A DNA stretch of 64,000 nucleotides from Gelidibacter salicanalis. GTDB taxonomy: Bacteria > Bacteroidota > Bacteroidia > Flavobacteriales > Flavobacteriaceae. The stretch spans positions 434,001 through 498,000 of the forward strand of contig NZ_VORX01000002.1 of NCBI RefSeq assembly GCF_007997285.1, given 5' to 3'. Each line of letters opens with the position of its first letter. Position 1 is the stretch's first letter. Positions 23,018 to 31,279 of this stretch are shown here, piece after piece. Made by a program: the position numbers and the translations under genes. Under the pieces are notes generated by a model that saw nothing but the letters and a program-made list of their open reading frames with translations, did not search any database and was not told where the DNA came from.

Positions 23018-24217
23018 TCAAACCCTCACATGCCCATCGCCAAACACATAATACTTATTGGTGACTAGTTGCTTCAAGCCTAAAGGACCTCTATGGTGTA
23101 ACTTATCTGTACTAATAGCCAACTCAGCACCAACGCCCATTTGTCCGCCGTCTGTAAAACGGGTAGAGGCATTGTGATAGACGGCTGCACTATCCACTTG
23201 TTCCATAAAAGTTTGGGCCAGAGCTTTGTCCTCAGTTAATATGGAGGCAGAGTGTCCACCAGAATAAGTGTTTATCGTCTCAATGGCAGCATCTAAATCG
23301 TCAGTTTCAGCAATCATAAGCTTCATGGCTAAAAATTCTTCGTACCAGGTCGCTTCGTTTTCAACTTGAGACTCTTCTGTTAAAATCTTACCAACTTTGT
23401 CATCCACCAAGAGTTCGACGTCTAAATTGTGTAAAATGGTTTGTAGTTCTTTAAGTTTCGATTCGTAATTCGGAATGTTTTTGTCGACTAAAACCTTATC
23501 CAAAGCATTACAACCTGAAATTTTATCCGTTTTCGCGTTGATAATTACCTTGACAGTTTTTTCCCAATCGGCATCTTTGGCAACATATAAGAAATTATTT
23601 CCTCTACCACTGATCAATATGGCGCAAGTGGCGTGATCCTTGACAAATTTTATCAAGCGTTCACCACCTCTTGGTACGATAAGGTCAATCTTTTCTGGTG
23701 GATTCTTTAAAAATTCCTGGGTTTCTTCGCGCTGTAAATGCAAGAGTCTAATCCAGTCTTTTTCAAGTCCGTTTTCTTCTAAGGCTTTGTGCCAGCATTT
23801 TTCGAGAATAAGATTACTGTTCAGAGCTTCTTTTCCCCCTTTTAAAAGGATTTTATTATTGGCTTTAAAGGCCAATACGGCGGCCTCAATGGTCACATCT
23901 GGACGGGATTCATAAATGATCATGATGGTCCCAAAAGGCGCGGTTTTATTAGTAATTTTTAGCCCACTGTCCAACACCAAATCCGAAATTTCCTGACCTA
24001 CCGGATCATCTTGCGCTTTTACTTGCTTAATGGCTGTGATCATCCCATCAATTTTGGACTCATCAACGACCAGACGATCGTAAAGCGCTTGATCATCTCT
24101 ATTAAAAGCATCCAAATCTTTTTGATTGGCGGCTAGTATTTGCGATCGTTCGCTGCCGAGAATGTCAATCATGGATTGTAATACCTTATTTTTTATATCT
24201 GTTTGAATGAGTTTCAT
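23018..24217 (-). CDS. proA: Glutamate-5-semialdehyde dehydrogenase (gamma-glutamyl phosphate reductase)
   Basis: A 399-residue NADPH-dependent enzyme of the aldehyde dehydrogenase superfamily. It reduces gamma-glutamyl phosphate to glutamate semialdehyde in proline synthesis. Visible motifs are GTIMIIYESRPDVTIEAA, LKGGKEALNSN, LIVPRGGERLI, the catalytic Cys in ISGCNALDKVLVDK, and the C-terminal YHNASTRFTDGGQMGVGAEL. Length is usual for the flavobacterial enzyme. It is the last gene of a proC-proB-proA unit on the minus strand, separated from proB by 207 bp with two hairpins, so it may be expressed at a different level. Confidence 0.96.
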   Translation of the reverse strand: MKLIQTDIKNKVLQSMIDILGSERSQILAANQKDLDAFNRDDQALYDRLVVDESKIDGMITAIKQVKAQDDPVGQEISDLVLDSGLKITNKTAPFGTIMIIYESRPDVTIEAAVLAFKANNKILLKGGKEALNSNLILEKCWHKALEENGLEKDWIRLLHLQREETQEFLKNPPEKIDLIVPRGGERLIKFVKDHATCAILISGRGNNFLYVAKDADWEKTVKVIINAKTDKISGCNALDKVLVDKNIPNYESKLKELQTILHNLDVELLVDDKVGKILTEESQVENEATWYEEFLAMKLMIAETDDLDAAIETINTYSGGHSASILTEDKALAQTFMEQVDSAAVYHNASTRFTDGGQMGVGAELAISTDKLHHRGPLGLKQLVTNKYYVFGDGHVRV

Positions 24218-24332
24218 AATATTTATTTTGAATTTATTTTATTTGGAAGGCTTGCGTTGCTTTTTATTCAGTGACTATTTAGACGATTTTTATAAGCTAA
24301 TTTGTCAAGTCTGAAGCTTGTAACCCTTCCGT

Positions 24333-24384
24333 CTTCAATTCCTTTTCTGGAATTGAAGCCACCTTCCCTTGAAAGAAGGGAAGG
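24333..24384. repeat. Pair of hairpins between proB and proA
   Basis: CTTCAATTCC (24333-24342) pairs with GGAATTGAAG (24349-24358), and CCTTCCCTT (24362-24370) pairs with AAGGGAAGG (24376-24384), followed by ATTTTTT on the plus strand. Such a double palindrome inside an operon may attenuate or process the proB-proA mRNA, or may be a mobile palindrome. Confidence 0.65.
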
Positions 24385-24424
24385 AATTTTTTATTCATGC
24401 TTTCCGCATCAATCGATCTTCAGT

Positions 24425-25195
24425 TTAAAGAATAAATTTTGTGCCGACTTCTTTATTGTCAATAATATCAACAATTACGTTCGCGCGTTTTCCGTTAGCG
24501 ATGTAAGTGGGAATATTTTTCTTCGCCGTTCCTTTGGCGATTTTTAACTTTGATGCCATACCGCCACGACCTTCGCCTTCTTTTTTGTTGGATGCCATCA
24601 CATATTGTTCTACAGCGGCATCACCTTTAACTTCTTTTAATTGTCGTGAATTGACGTCGTCGGGGTGGCCGGTATATAAACCGTCAGTATCCGAAAGAAT
24701 GATCAAGCGATCTACATCTAATAATTCAGATACCAAACTTGCCAACTCATCATTATCTGAGAACATGGACATGGTTAGAGACGTGGCATCATCTTCATTG
24801 GCAATAGGAGTAATCCGTTCTGAAAGCAAACCTTCGTAACAATTGATCATGTTATCGCGGTGTTTGCCCTTGTCAAAATCTCGTTTTGTGGCCAACACCT
24901 GACCGCAGCGCATGCCGTAGTCATGAAAAAGACTATAATAATGACGCATCATCCGCGGTTGACCGACAGACGAATACACCTGTCTTCTTATGGCCGGATC
25001 TTGAATGCTGGTCTCGCCAAGGATTTCCTTTCCGGCGATGGCTGAACCTGAGGACACGAGAATGACCTCGATATCCCGTTCGTTTAAAACAGATATTTGT
25101 CTTACCAATTCCCTTAATACGGGACCTAAAATTCTATTATCTCTATTAGTTAGTACGTTTGTGCCAACCTTTACTACTACTCTTTTAGTTTCCAT
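24425..25195 (-). CDS. proB: Glutamate 5-kinase (without PUA domain)
   Basis: A 256-residue amino-acid kinase family enzyme making gamma-glutamyl phosphate, the first step of proline synthesis. It starts KRVVVKVGTNVLTN and has VSSGSAIAGKEIL, the glutamate-binding NEDDATSLTMSMFSDND, ILSDTDGLYTGHPDD, and GRGGMASKLKIAKG near the C-terminus. It stops after the kinase domain; E. coli ProB (367 residues) has an extra PUA domain, absent here as in some other bacteria. Only 2 bp separate it from proC, so they are co-translated. Feedback inhibition by proline is expected from the family but not visible. Confidence 0.96.
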   Translation of the reverse strand: METKRVVVKVGTNVLTNRDNRILGPVLRELVRQISVLNERDIEVILVSSGSAIAGKEILGETSIQDPAIRRQVYSSVGQPRMMRHYYSLFHDYGMRCGQVLATKRDFDKGKHRDNMINCYEGLLSERITPIANEDDATSLTMSMFSDNDELASLVSELLDVDRLIILSDTDGLYTGHPDDVNSRQLKEVKGDAAVEQYVMASNKKEGEGRGGMASKLKIAKGTAKKNIPTYIANGKRANVIVDIIDNKEVGTKFIL

Positions 25196-25197
25196 TA

Positions 25198-26001
25198 CTA
25201 TTTTTTTCCTAATTCAACGGCCCTGTCAAATGCTGCATAGGCTGCGTCTTCAATAAGTTGTTTAACATTATTATCGTCCATAGAATCTATGGCTGCTTGT
25301 GTGGTTCCGCCTTTTGAGGCCACTTTTTCGATCCACGATTTTGGGGAAATATCATTTTGATTGAAGAGCTCGATGGCACCTTCAAAGGTATTGCTTACGA
25401 GTACTTTGGAATCGTAATCTGAAAAGCCCATTTTTAAAGCGGCTTCCAGCATGGATTGCATAAAGTAAAACACATACGCTGGGCCACTGCCAGAGATTCC
25501 TGTAGAAGCATCAATGAAATTCTCTGTGTCTACGTGGATGGAAGTCCCCGTTGTATCTAATAAATTCCTCACCATGAGCAATTCAATTTTCGATACGGCT
25601 TCACTTTCGGTATAGGAGGTTACCCCTTTGCCCACTTGAGCTGGCAGGTTGGGCATTGTTCTTACTACTTTTCTACGATCTAATTGCTCCTGTATCGTAT
25701 CTATGGTTACTCCCGCCATCAACGAAACAAAAATTTGTTCGTCGTTGAGCATCGGCTTCATTTTTTCAAATAAATCTTCACTATGAAACGGTTTTACCGC
25801 TATAAATACAATGTCGGCTTTGGGCAAGCAATCGTCCAAGTTGTCGTAGACATTAAATTGTGGTTGTTGCCGTAAGGTTTCTATCTTTTTTGGATCTGTG
25901 TCAAAAATCCGGAGTTTATGTTTACTGAGCAAAGGCGAACTCGCCATCCCTTCTGCATAGGTCAATCCCATATTTCCTGCTCCAATGACTAATACTTTCA
26001 T
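25198..26001 (-). CDS. proC: Pyrroline-5-carboxylate reductase
   Basis: A 267-residue NAD(P)H enzyme catalysing the last step to proline. The N-terminal Rossmann motif is VLVIGAGNMGLTYAEGM. Family motifs are FIAVKPFHSEDL, VSLMAGVTI, RTMPNLPAQVGKGVTSY, and the active-site region GISGSGPAYVFYFMQSM, followed by VASKGGTTQAAIDSM near the C-terminus. Full length. It is the first gene of the minus-strand proCBA operon. No TAnnTTTG box was found in the upstream 240 bp. Confidence 0.96.
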   Translation of the reverse strand: MKVLVIGAGNMGLTYAEGMASSPLLSKHKLRIFDTDPKKIETLRQQPQFNVYDNLDDCLPKADIVFIAVKPFHSEDLFEKMKPMLNDEQIFVSLMAGVTIDTIQEQLDRRKVVRTMPNLPAQVGKGVTSYTESEAVSKIELLMVRNLLDTTGTSIHVDTENFIDASTGISGSGPAYVFYFMQSMLEAALKMGFSDYDSKVLVSNTFEGAIELFNQNDISPKSWIEKVASKGGTTQAAIDSMDDNNVKQLIEDAAYAAFDRAVELGKK

Positions 26002-26240
26002 TTCTTAAATTATTGATTATCAATGTTATTTGCCTTATAGGGTGCAAGGACTGTACGGAAGACCGGTTTTTTGAAGTTAATTTTGAAGATTCACTAAATT
26101 GATAAATATAGGCGTGTTACATTGCGATTTTGTGAATTTGGATTCGCAATAGGTGTCAAATACTCAAATCCAAAAATAAAGGAGAGGTGACAGCTTGTCG
26201 GGAATGCGCAAATTTGTCGGGTTTAGGAGCGTAAAGCGCA
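26002..26240. other. Gap between proC and the pnp terminator, no gene seen
   Basis: About 240 bp without coding potential between the proC start and the pnp terminator. It should contain the proC promoter, but no box matching the consensus is recognised. Short TTGTCGGG repeats occur near 26198-26221. Confidence 0.5.
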
Positions 26241-26279
26241 CAAAAAAACCTCACAAATCTTAAAAGATCAGTGAGGTTT
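26241..26279 (-). terminator. Terminator downstream of pnp
   Basis: AAACCTCAC pairs with GTGAGGTTT (26246-26279), followed on the minus strand by a T-run (TTTTTTTG). It lies 27 bp after the pnp stop. Confidence 0.8.
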
Positions 26280-26306
26280 GGTATTTAAAAAATAAAATTA
26301 AGGAAC

Positions 26307-28580
26307 TTAATCTTCTTTTTTATCTTCTCTTGGTTTACGATCGTCACGTCTGTCATCACGACCTCTGTTGTCACGAGACCCGCGGTTATCACGACTGTCA
26401 CGTCCGCCACTTCTACTATCTCTACTATTATCTCTTGGCGGTCTTGCTACGTAACCTTCAGGTTTTTCTAACAAAGCCTTACGAGATACTTTTTCTTTAC
26501 GGGTTTTAGGATCAACGCCAAAGTATTTCACTTCAAACACATCGCCCATATTAACAACGTCCGACACATTTTCAGTGCGTTCCCATGCCAATTCACTTAC
26601 GTGTAATAAGGTTTCGTTTCCTGGTGCGTCTAAGTATTCAACCACAGCTCCAAAATCTAACATTTTGATCACCTTTACTTGGTATGAACCGCCAATTGTT
26701 GGTTTAAACAATAAGGAATCAATTTTTGTTAACACCGCATCAATACCTTCCTGATTGGTACCTAAAATTTCCACAATACCTTCTTCAGTAATAGGATCTT
26801 CATTGATAACAATCGTTGTTTTTGTGGCTTTTTGTAACTCTTGAATTACTTTTCCACCTGGTCCAATTAATGCACCAATAAATTCATTAGGAATGACACG
26901 AGTGATCATTTTTGGAGCGTGTGCTTTAACTTCTGCATTCGGTTCAGCAATAGTTTCAACCAATTTCTCAAGAATGTGTAAACGACCGTTACGTGCTTGC
27001 TTTAGCGCATTCACTAAAATTTCGTAAGACAATCCTTTTACTTTGATGTCCATTTGACACGCCGTAATACCATCTGCCGTACCTGTAACTTTAAAGTCCA
27101 TATCACCTAAATGATCTTCATCACCTAAAATATCAGACAATACAGCGTACTTTCCAGAAGCACCATCAGAAATTAATCCCATAGCAATCCCAGAAACAGG
27201 TTTCTTTAACTTCACCCCAGCATCCATAAGCGCCATTGTACCGGCACAAACTGTAGCCATTGAAGAAGAACCGTTAGATTCTAATACTTCAGATACGACT
27301 CTTACAGTGTAAGGACACTCATCAGGAACCATTCCTTTTAGTGCGCGTTGTGCCAAGTTACCATGACCTACTTCTCTACGAGAGGTACCACGGATTGGTC
27401 TTGCTTCACCTGTTGAAAAAGGAGGGAAGTTATAATGTAAATAGAAACGCTCTTCACCTTCAAAAGATGGCATGTCTATTTGGTTAGCTTCTCTAGAAGT
27501 ACCTAAAGTTACTGTTGCTAACGCTTGAGTTTCGCCACGAGTAAAGATTGCAGAACCGTGTGTAGACGGTAAATAATCTACCTCACACCAAATTGGTCTG
27601 ATTTCGTCAGTTTGACGACCATCCAAACGCAACCCTTCATTCAAGGTTAAATCGCGAATGGCAGCTTTTTCTGCTTTATAATAATATTTAGAGACCATTC
27701 CACCAAAATCAGCTAATTCTTCTTCGCTGAAAGAGGCTTTGATATCTTCTTTAATGGTGTCAAATGCAGCAGTACGCTCATGTTTTGCTGAACCAGCTTT
27801 CGCAATAGCATACACTTTATCGTATGCTAAGTCATGAATTTTCTTCGCCAAATCGTCATCTTCTCTTTCTGCAGCGTATTCACGAACCTCTTTCTTACCG
27901 AAAGCTTCAGCCAATCTCACTTGCGCAGCACATTGTACTTTAATCGCTTCATGAGCAAATTTAATTGCTTCAGCCATTTCTTCTTCAGAAATTTCATCCA
28001 TCTCACCTTCAACCATCATTACTGAATCAGCAGAAGCACCAATCATCATGTCAATATCTGACTCTAATAATTGTGCACGGGTTGGGTTGATTACAAATTC
28101 GCCATTAATACGACCAACTCTTGCTTCAGAGATTGGGCATTCAAAAGGGAAATCTGACAACTGAATGGCAGCAGAAGCCGCTAATCCAGCCATAGCATCA
28201 GGCATCACATCTTCATCATGAGACATCAACTGAATCATCACTTGAGTTTCCGCGTGATAATCTTTAGGGAATAATGGGCGTAACACTCTATCAACTAAAC
28301 GCATGGTCAAAACTTCGCCATCACTTGGTCTTGCTTCTCTTTTGAAGAACCCTCCTGGATAACGTCCTGACGCAGCAAATTTTTCTCTGTAATCTACAGT
28401 CAAGGGTAGAAAATCAACGTCACTTTGTTTGTAATTTGAAACTACTGTACATAATAACATACAGTTTCCAGATTGCACAACAACCGAACCATGGGCTTGT
28501 TTAGCCAATTTTCCGGTTTCGATGGAGATTGTACGTCCATCACCAAGGTCAATGACCTCTTTAAAAACTTTTGGAATCAT
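26307..28580 (-). CDS. pnp: Polyribonucleotide nucleotidyltransferase (PNPase)
   Basis: A 757-residue phosphorolytic 3'-5' exoribonuclease. The start is placed at ATG 28580 (MIPKVFKEV), as in relatives; the open frame extends 38 codons further upstream without family similarity. Two RNase PH domains are evident ([21 protein letters not shown] and [20 protein letters not shown]), followed by KH ([16 protein letters not shown]) and S1 ([17 protein letters not shown]) domains. The last 40 residues are an Arg/Asp/Gly-rich tail ([14 protein letters not shown] type) that probably adds RNA affinity. It lies downstream of rpsO, the classical rpsO-pnp arrangement for mRNA decay and S15 control. Confidence 0.96.
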   Translation of the reverse strand: MIPKVFKEVIDLGDGRTISIETGKLAKQAHGSVVVQSGNCMLLCTVVSNYKQSDVDFLPLTVDYREKFAASGRYPGGFFKREARPSDGEVLTMRLVDRVLRPLFPKDYHAETQVMIQLMSHDEDVMPDAMAGLAASAAIQLSDFPFECPISEARVGRINGEFVINPTRAQLLESDIDMMIGASADSVMMVEGEMDEISEEEMAEAIKFAHEAIKVQCAAQVRLAEAFGKKEVREYAAEREDDDLAKKIHDLAYDKVYAIAKAGSAKHERTAAFDTIKEDIKASFSEEELADFGGMVSKYYYKAEKAAIRDLTLNEGLRLDGRQTDEIRPIWCEVDYLPSTHGSAIFTRGETQALATVTLGTSREANQIDMPSFEGEERFYLHYNFPPFSTGEARPIRGTSRREVGHGNLAQRALKGMVPDECPYTVRVVSEVLESNGSSSMATVCAGTMALMDAGVKLKKPVSGIAMGLISDGASGKYAVLSDILGDEDHLGDMDFKVTGTADGITACQMDIKVKGLSYEILVNALKQARNGRLHILEKLVETIAEPNAEVKAHAPKMITRVIPNEFIGALIGPGGKVIQELQKATKTTIVINEDPITEEGIVEILGTNQEGIDAVLTKIDSLLFKPTIGGSYQVKVIKMLDFGAVVEYLDAPGNETLLHVSELAWERTENVSDVVNMGDVFEVKYFGVDPKTRKEKVSRKALLEKPEGYVARPPRDNSRDSRSGGRDSRDNRGSRDNRGRDDRRDDRKPREDKKED

Positions 28581-28684
28581 AATTTTTTTAATTCTAATTA
28601 AACAATGGTCTCCGCCTTCATATAAGTCGGACAGGGTTGTGTTGTTGTGTAGTGTTGTGTGTTGACCAATGAAAAACCATTTTG

Positions 28685-28703
28685 TCCCGAACATGCTTCG
28701 GGA
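28685..28703. repeat. Short perfect palindrome upstream of pnp
   Basis: TCCCGAA and TTCGGGA (7-bp arms, 5-nt loop) between rpsO and pnp. It lies next to the larger inverted repeat at 28720 and may be part of the same mosaic. Confidence 0.6.
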
Positions 28704-28719
28704 TCTCGCTTCTTTTAAT

Positions 28720-28801
28720 TGTCATTGCGAATCTCACTATTTAATGAGATGTGGCAATCTGTTAAAAAGATCACCACGTCGTTACAATTCTCGGAATGAC
28801 A
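28720..28801. repeat. REP-like inverted repeat (TGTCATTGCGA ... TCGGAATGACA)
   Basis: An 82-bp element between rpsO and pnp with ends TGTCATTGCGA and TCGGAATGACA and an inner GTGGCAATCTGTTA core, the look of extragenic palindromes common in Bacteroidota. Degenerate relatives of its GTCATTCC end occur at 63021-63190. Confidence 0.7.
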
Positions 28802-28817
28802 TGTAACTAAAAATAAA

Positions 28818-28844
28818 ACAAAAAACCACGCTGAAAGGCGTGGT
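28818..28844 (-). terminator. Terminator downstream of rpsO
   Basis: ACCACGC/GCGTGGT stem (28825-28844) with 6-nt loop and a minus-strand T-run (TTTTTTGTTTTATTTTT). It is 12 bp after the rpsO stop, implying that pnp is partly separated from rpsO. Confidence 0.85.
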
Positions 28845-28855
28845 CTTTATTGTGA

Positions 28856-29125
28856 TTATTTTCTTAATCCTAATTCCTTAACAATAGCACGATATCTTAA
28901 GACATCTTTCTTAGTTAAATAGTCGAGCAAAGAACGACGCTTTCCTACTAATTTTACTAAAGAACGCTCTGTGTTATAGTCTTTACGATTCTTTTTTAAG
29001 TGTCCTGTTAAATGATTGATTCTGTAAGTAAACAGAGCGATTTGCCCTTCTGCAGAACCTGTGTCTTTTGCACCTTTACCGTGTTTGGTAAAGATTTCTT
29101 CTTTTTCTTTTTGATCTAAATACAT
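28856..29125 (-). CDS. rpsO: 30S ribosomal protein S15
   Basis: An 89-residue protein of exactly the usual length when started at ATG 29125 (MYLDQKEKEEIF); an upstream in-frame extension to 29182 would run across the promoter box. Motifs are KHGKGAKDTGSAEGQIALFTYRI, HLKKNRKDYNTER, LVGKRRSLLDYL and the C-terminal RYRAIVKELGLRK. It binds the central domain of 16S rRNA, nucleating the platform of the small subunit. It has its own promoter and terminator, with pnp downstream. Confidence 0.97.
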   Translation of the reverse strand: MYLDQKEKEEIFTKHGKGAKDTGSAEGQIALFTYRINHLTGHLKKNRKDYNTERSLVKLVGKRRSLLDYLTKKDVLRYRAIVKELGLRK

Positions 29126-29179
29126 GCTAATATTATTGTAAATGATTGTTATGTACGATTCGGTTTTCGAATCAAGCTG

Positions 29180-29187
29180 CAAATATA
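29180..29187 (-). promoter_or_regulatory. Putative -7 box TATATTTG of rpsO
   Basis: Reads TATATTTG on the minus strand, 55 bp before the rpsO ATG. The -33 region would fall on the border of the tandem MITE array that begins at 29208. Confidence 0.55.
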
Positions 29188-29207
29188 GTAATTATTATAT
29201 TATGAAT

Positions 29208-29451
29208 CATTGTTGTGCGATAAAGAATCAAGACCCTGCCTCATCGGCAGGCAGGCGCTGTGCTGTTAGAATAAAGAATTAAGACTTGTTTGCAACTAAC
29301 TGACAAACAACGATTATTTAAACTAAAATCGCACATTCCCTCTCGGTAGAAACAGTTTCTAAAATGCAAGGTCTCATCTCGGAAATCTTCTAATATCCCT
29401 TGCTTTAAATGAGTTTGTTAATTTATTATTTATTTTTATCGGACACTAATG
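29208..29451 (-). mobile_element. MITE-like element, array copy 1
   Basis: A 244-bp non-coding unit. Ends are CATTGTTGTGCGATAAA (29208-29224) and TTTATCGGACACTAATG (29435-29451), near-perfect inverted repeats. It is flanked on the left by ATTATGAAT (29199-29207) and on the right by the identical 9-mer (29452-29460). It contains a 21-bp CCTGCC...GGCAGG-type palindrome absent from the copy at 37095. No frame longer than a few dozen codons. Confidence 0.88.
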
Positions 29452-29460
29452 ATTATGAAT

Positions 29461-29704
29461 TATTGTTGTGTGATAAAGAATCAAGACCCTGCCTCATCGG
29501 CAGGCAGGCGCTGCGCTGTTAGAATAAAGAATTAAGACTTGTTTGCAACTAACTGACAAACATCGATCATTTAAATTAAAATCGCACATACGCTCGCGGT
29601 AGAAACAGTTTCTAAAATGCAAGGTCTCATTTCGGAAATCTTCTAATATCCCTTGCTTTAAATGAGTTTGTTAATGTATTATTTATTTTTATCGGACACT
29701 AATG
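29461..29704 (-). mobile_element. MITE-like element, array copy 2
   Basis: Second 244-bp unit, exactly 253 bp after the first. The first base of its repeat is T instead of C (TATTGTTGTGTGATAAA). It is followed by the same 9-mer ATTATGAAT (29705-29713). Only scattered substitutions separate it from copies 1 and 3. Confidence 0.88.
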
Positions 29705-29713
29705 ATTATGAAT

Positions 29714-29957
29714 CATTGTTGTGCGATAAAGAATCAAGACCCTGCCTCATCGGCAGGCAGGCGCTGCGCTGTTAGAATAAAGAATTAAGACTTGTTTGCA
29801 ACTAACTGACAAACAACGATCATTTAAATTAAAATCGCACATGCGCTCGCGGTAAAAACAGTTTCTAAAATGCAAGGTCTCATTTCGGAAATCTTTTAAT
29901 GCACCTTGCTTTAAATGAGTTTGTTAATGTACTATTTATTTTTATCGGACACTAATG
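29714..29957 (-). mobile_element. MITE-like element, array copy 3
   Basis: Third 244-bp unit, again at 253-bp spacing, ending TTTATCGGACACTAATG. The right flank is ATTATGTAT (29958-29966), one mismatch from the 9-mer separating the other copies, so it looks like the outer target duplication. The remaining 117 bp before the histidine kinase gene show no recognisable signal. Confidence 0.88.
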
Positions 29958-30083
29958 ATTATGTATAATGGTCGATCCCTAATTTTGAGTGCTATTGAAT
30001 TAGTTTATTGGATACAATTTGTCGCCATTGCGTTAACTATTAAAGGCATAGTTGTCTATTTTTGGGGCTGATCCCTCACTCTC

Positions 30084-31235
30084 ATGCCCTCACATTTAGT
30101 AGCTATTAAGCATACCCTTTTTGAAAACATTTTTAACCATGCCCCTAATGGTATAGCTGTAATGGGGTTGGATTTTAGATGGATTAGAGTCAATCAGAGT
30201 TTGATGGATCTTTTGGGATATTCTGAAGATGAGTTTTATGCCATGACGTTTCCTGATATCACGCATAAGGATGACATTTATAGTGATAAGGAACAGCTGG
30301 GACAATTGTTAAACGGTACTATTCAGAGGTATCAAATAGAGAAACGTTATTTCCATAAAACAGGTAAATTAATTTGGGTCATCTTATCAGTCTCCTTGGA
30401 GATTTCCGAAAATGGGGTGCCACTTTATTTCGTAATTCAAACAAATGATGTGACACGGCAAAGGGAAATGCTGATTCAGATGACTGCTTTTACCACGATT
30501 GCCAATATTCAAAATGAACGGTTGAAAGATTTTGCACACATTGCTACTCATGACCTCAGAACCCATCTTGGCAATTTAGGAGTGATCACTGATTTTATGC
30601 AAGAGGATTTACCTGGGATAGCGCAAAATGATAATTTTATGATGCTTAGGGAAGCTTTGTCGCAATTGGAAAGCACTATCACGGATCTTAATGAGGTCAG
30701 AAATTCTGATTTTGGGGCGCAAGAACAAACGCTCAATCTAAATTTAAGGGAATTTGTAGACAATTCCATTTATAATATAAACGCCATTGCCTTACATCAA
30801 AAATGCCACATTATTAACCAGGTCAGTGACTCTTTTAATGTGTTGGGGATTCCGGTATATTTAAATAGTATCATTTTAAACTTGTTAACCAACGCTATAA
30901 AATACAGTTCTAAAGAGCGTTCCTCATACGTACAGTTGTCCAGTAAGATTGTGGACGATTTTGTTGTTCTGGAGGTTAGTGATAATGGTTTGGGGATTAA
31001 CATGGAGGCGCATCGGCATGAGCTGTTCCAGTTTCAGAAAACTTTCCATCAAAGTGCAGATTCGAGGGGCATAGGCTTATTTATCACCAAAAATCACGTG
31101 GAGAGTATGGGAGGGCAGATAACGGTTGAAAGTCGGGTAAATGTGGGCACTACTTTTAGAGTGTTTTTCAGAAAAGCTCCTCCAAAAGGTAGAGGTTTAC
31201 ATAAAAAAAAGCCACACGCTCTAGAACATGAATAA
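30084..31235 (+). CDS. PAS-domain sensor histidine kinase (orphan)
   Basis: A 383-residue soluble kinase with no transmembrane segments. A PAS domain spans about residues 10-130 (NGIAVMGLDFRWIRVNQSL, RYFHKTGKLIWVILSVSLE). The dimerisation/phosphoacceptor domain has the H-box THDLRTHLGN near 153-162. The ATPase domain has the N-box LLTNAIKYS near 271, the G1 box VSDNGLGI near 304 and GIGLFITKNHVESMGG near 335. The H-box has Thr-His in place of the usual Asn/Arg-Pro. No response regulator lies adjacent. It is convergent with accD, and its 3' end overlaps the accD terminator stem. Signal and partner unknown. Confidence 0.9.
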   Translation: MPSHLVAIKHTLFENIFNHAPNGIAVMGLDFRWIRVNQSLMDLLGYSEDEFYAMTFPDITHKDDIYSDKEQLGQLLNGTIQRYQIEKRYFHKTGKLIWVILSVSLEISENGVPLYFVIQTNDVTRQREMLIQMTAFTTIANIQNERLKDFAHIATHDLRTHLGNLGVITDFMQEDLPGIAQNDNFMMLREALSQLESTITDLNEVRNSDFGAQEQTLNLNLREFVDNSIYNINAIALHQKCHIINQVSDSFNVLGIPVYLNSIILNLLTNAIKYSSKERSSYVQLSSKIVDDFVVLEVSDNGLGINMEAHRHELFQFQKTFHQSADSRGIGLFITKNHVESMGGQITVESRVNVGTTFRVFFRKAPPKGRGLHKKKPHALEHE

Positions 31236-31254
31236 GAATTCTAGAGGGTATGGC
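31206..31254 (-). terminator. Terminator of accD overlapping the histidine kinase 3' end
   Basis: Inner arms CTCTAGAA (31219-31226) and TTCTAGAG (31239-31246), extended by GCC/GGC. On the minus strand it is followed by a run of eight T. The stem includes the last codons and stop of the convergent histidine kinase gene. Confidence 0.7.
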
Positions 31255-31279
31255 TGAAACTATAGTCTTGAACTTTTAA

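Noticed and set aside
28581-28694. Longer N-terminus of PNPase
   Set aside because: The 38 extra residues have no similarity to the family, and orthologs start at MIPKVF; the extension overlaps a palindrome region.
29208-29957. Possible insertion sequence or CRISPR-like array
   Set aside because: No transposase frame in any strand, units of 244 bp with inverted ends and 9-bp spacers. Non-autonomous elements explain it better.
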